64,000 bases of DNA, taken from assembly GCA_031761405.1 (NCBI GenBank), contig JASEVX010000036.1, positions 496,001-560,000 of the forward strand, written 5' to 3'. A model generated the notes under the pieces. That model did not search any database. It was not told the DNA's origin and saw only the letters and a list, made by a program, of their open reading frames with translations. The translations under genes and the position numbers were made by a program. Shown here in pieces: positions 62,804 through 64,000 of the stretch (positions within the stretch are counted from its first letter, which is position 1; each line of letters begins with the position of its first letter). This DNA is from Serripes groenlandicus. Lineage: Eukaryota; Mollusca; Bivalvia; Cardiida; Cardiidae.

Positions 62804-62954
62804 TTTGCCAGTAGACAAGATCTTGATCAGCCTGCACCCCATCTATTCTGATCTCTTCCTGTTTTCAATTTATTCATATAGAAAGTATAATGAGACAGAC
62901 CCTTACAACATACATCATTCTCAAGCAGATCTTGATAAAAATGAATATTGTAGT

Positions 62955-63400
62955 ATTATAAAGAGTTGAAAACCTTTGAGTGGTAAAAGGTTGAGAAATT
63001 TCTTGTGCCTCTGCAGCAGATGGACCACCTCTGTGGGCTATTGATAGAACCCATGAGCATGGAAGGTTGCGTGTTTGATCCATGGCAGGGTCATTATGTG
63101 ACTAAAGACTTAATAAATGGCATTAAAGGATGCCCTCCTTGATGCTCTTTATTGCAGCTTTAGCATTACGACTGACTCAGGCTGGTGTCAGGATAAATAG
63201 ACCAGTTAGTACTGGTAACTTACCCAGGTGACGTGGTGATATAACTGAAAAATTGTTGAACGCGACGTAAAACACCAAACATGCAATCCATCAATCTGCA
63301 GCAGACGACTTTTGAAAATATTTTTGCAGAAAAGGGAAATTATGTCAAAAACTGATACAGACATCTTTAGACAAGCCTTCCTGCAAACAAGTTATTAAAA
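62955..63400 (+). mobile_element. TTAA-MITE fragments around a SINE
   Basis: A worn stretch AGTTGAAAACCTTTGAG...GTGCCTCTGCAGCAGA, the SINE, then CTGCAGCAGACGACTTTTGAAA and a decayed core. Confidence 0.5.
63021..63295 (+). mobile_element. tRNA-derived SINE of the 1802 type
   Basis: Head GTGGGCTATTGATAGAACCC and box B GGTTGCGTGTTTGATCC. Body GTTAGTACTGGTAACTTACC and GTGGTGATATAACTGAAAAA. CTGCAGCAGA lies on both sides (63011-63020, 63296-63305) and may be the target duplication. Confidence 0.8.
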
Positions 63401-63573
63401 CATTGAGGAAAATGGAGAAAATGTCAAGATATTTGTTCTTTTTCCAGCAATTTTTAAACATGTAAATTTGTATTATATATAGTATAAAAATAATACGATA
63501 CATTTTGTTTAATTAAGTCAGACATTTTGAAATCTGACGACTCTGAAATATTATTTTGTCATTTAGAATCTTA

Positions 63574-63776
63574 ATCGTTTCCCTTGAATCTGCAGCAGAT
63601 GAATTTAAACACATTATTCGTAAAAATATGTATAAGTCCTATAAATAAAAGTACAATTTTTGAATAGAATTGAAAACATTGTGACAAAATAAGAAATCAT
63701 GAGCTCATTCTTCTTTTGCCATAAGGTTTCAAAAGTTTCTGCTGCAGATGCAACTGCAGGTGGGAAATGATTGAAC
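63574..63776 (-). mobile_element. TTAA-MITE subfamily B
   Basis: GTTTCCCTTGAATCTGCAGC to CAGGTGGGAAATGATTGA; core worn (stem AATCATGAGCTCATT). Confidence 0.62.
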
Positions 63777-63945
63777 CTTTCCCTCATACGACAGTTCTAC
63801 AGCAGACGACTTTAAACAAATGTTGTGAAAAAATAGAAAATCTCCATAATTTAACGGATAACTTATGACTAAAAGTGAAAAACATTGTGGCAAAAGGAGA
63901 AACTGCTCATTTAGAGCAATTAAATTTCTTTTAAACATTTTATAG
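63773..63945 (-). mobile_element. TTAA-MITE subfamily A, right half missing
   Basis: TTGAACCTTTCCCTCATACG and the middle to stem GCTCATTTAGAGC, then decay just before the end of the window. Confidence 0.72.
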
Positions 63946-63989
63946 AAAATCCATAACCTATTGTAACAATATTGATGATATATTTCCAG

Positions 63990-64000
63990 GTACGTGATCT
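63990..64000 (+). CDS. Possible first 11 bases of the next glypican exon
   Basis: The window ends with TATATTTCCAG followed by GTACGTGATCT. In phase 0, as the upstream donor requires, this reads Val-Arg-Asp-(Leu or Ser). Glypicans have a short hydrophobic and charged segment before the next cysteine at this point, so the fit is plausible. Eleven bases cannot prove it, and GTACGT also resembles a donor. Confidence 0.25.

Overview
The window looks like intronic and intergenic DNA from a bivalve mollusc: AT-rich, almost free of genes and saturated with short non-autonomous transposons. Bivalve is an inference from tRNA-derived SINEs with a conserved 3' core and AATC or ATTT tails, and from pearl-like hairpin elements with GTCC-type microsatellites and ~150-170 bp tandem cores. 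I cannot name the species.

The only coding sequence I can defend is one internal exon on the + strand, 34841-35541, of a glypican of the GPC3/GPC5 (Drosophila Dally) class. It has a clean acceptor and donor, is 701 nt long, and carries seven cysteines including the family signature. The last 11 bases of the window may be the start of the next exon. The rest of the window would then be the two flanking introns. Nearly all other open frames run through repeats.

Four repeat classes fill the window. (1) A TTAA-flanked MITE family (called TTAA-MITE here; TTAA target duplication and CCCTTTCC ends suggest piggyBac), with roughly 100 copies or fragments, perhaps a third of the sequence. Subfamily A (reference copy 46927-47157, ~231 bp) ends in CCCTTTCCCTCATA and contains CATAGGTTATCCATTCAATT. 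Subfamily B (reference 29344-29578) ends in CCCTTTCCCACATA and is more diverged. Both nest inverted repeats: the outer ends, then CTGCAGCAGAC, then a central hairpin of about 65 bp. For MITE entries, + means the GACGCTTTCTGACGCC-like arm is on the left. (2) Hairpin/CTTGTT elements: about 20 pearl- or Helitron-like insertions with a 5' hairpin, a GTCC-like microsatellite, often a tandem core, and in most cases a 3' hairpin followed by CTTGTT. Almost all point the same way as the glypican exon. (3) tRNA-derived SINEs, several with exact target-site duplications. (4) Rarer items: a 1.7 kb terminal-inverted-repeat element full of AAGCTTGC, a 261 bp inverted-repeat MITE, a 71 bp minisatellite and other tandem repeats.

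Layout: 1-30 kb MITEs with SINEs (1.8, 3.9, 16.8 kb), hairpin elements (1.3, 5.4, 6.7-8.0, 22.7-23.9, 25 kb) and the minisatellite (15.8-16.8 kb); 30-37.5 kb two copies of one hairpin family on either side of the exon, plus the AAGCTTGC element; 37.5-53.5 kb the densest MITE field with several nested insertions; 53-61 kb further hairpin elements including a 480 bp higher-order tandem array; 61-64 kb MITEs and SINEs. I found no new multi-gene system. The interest lies in the structure, nesting and orientation of the transposons around one conserved exon.
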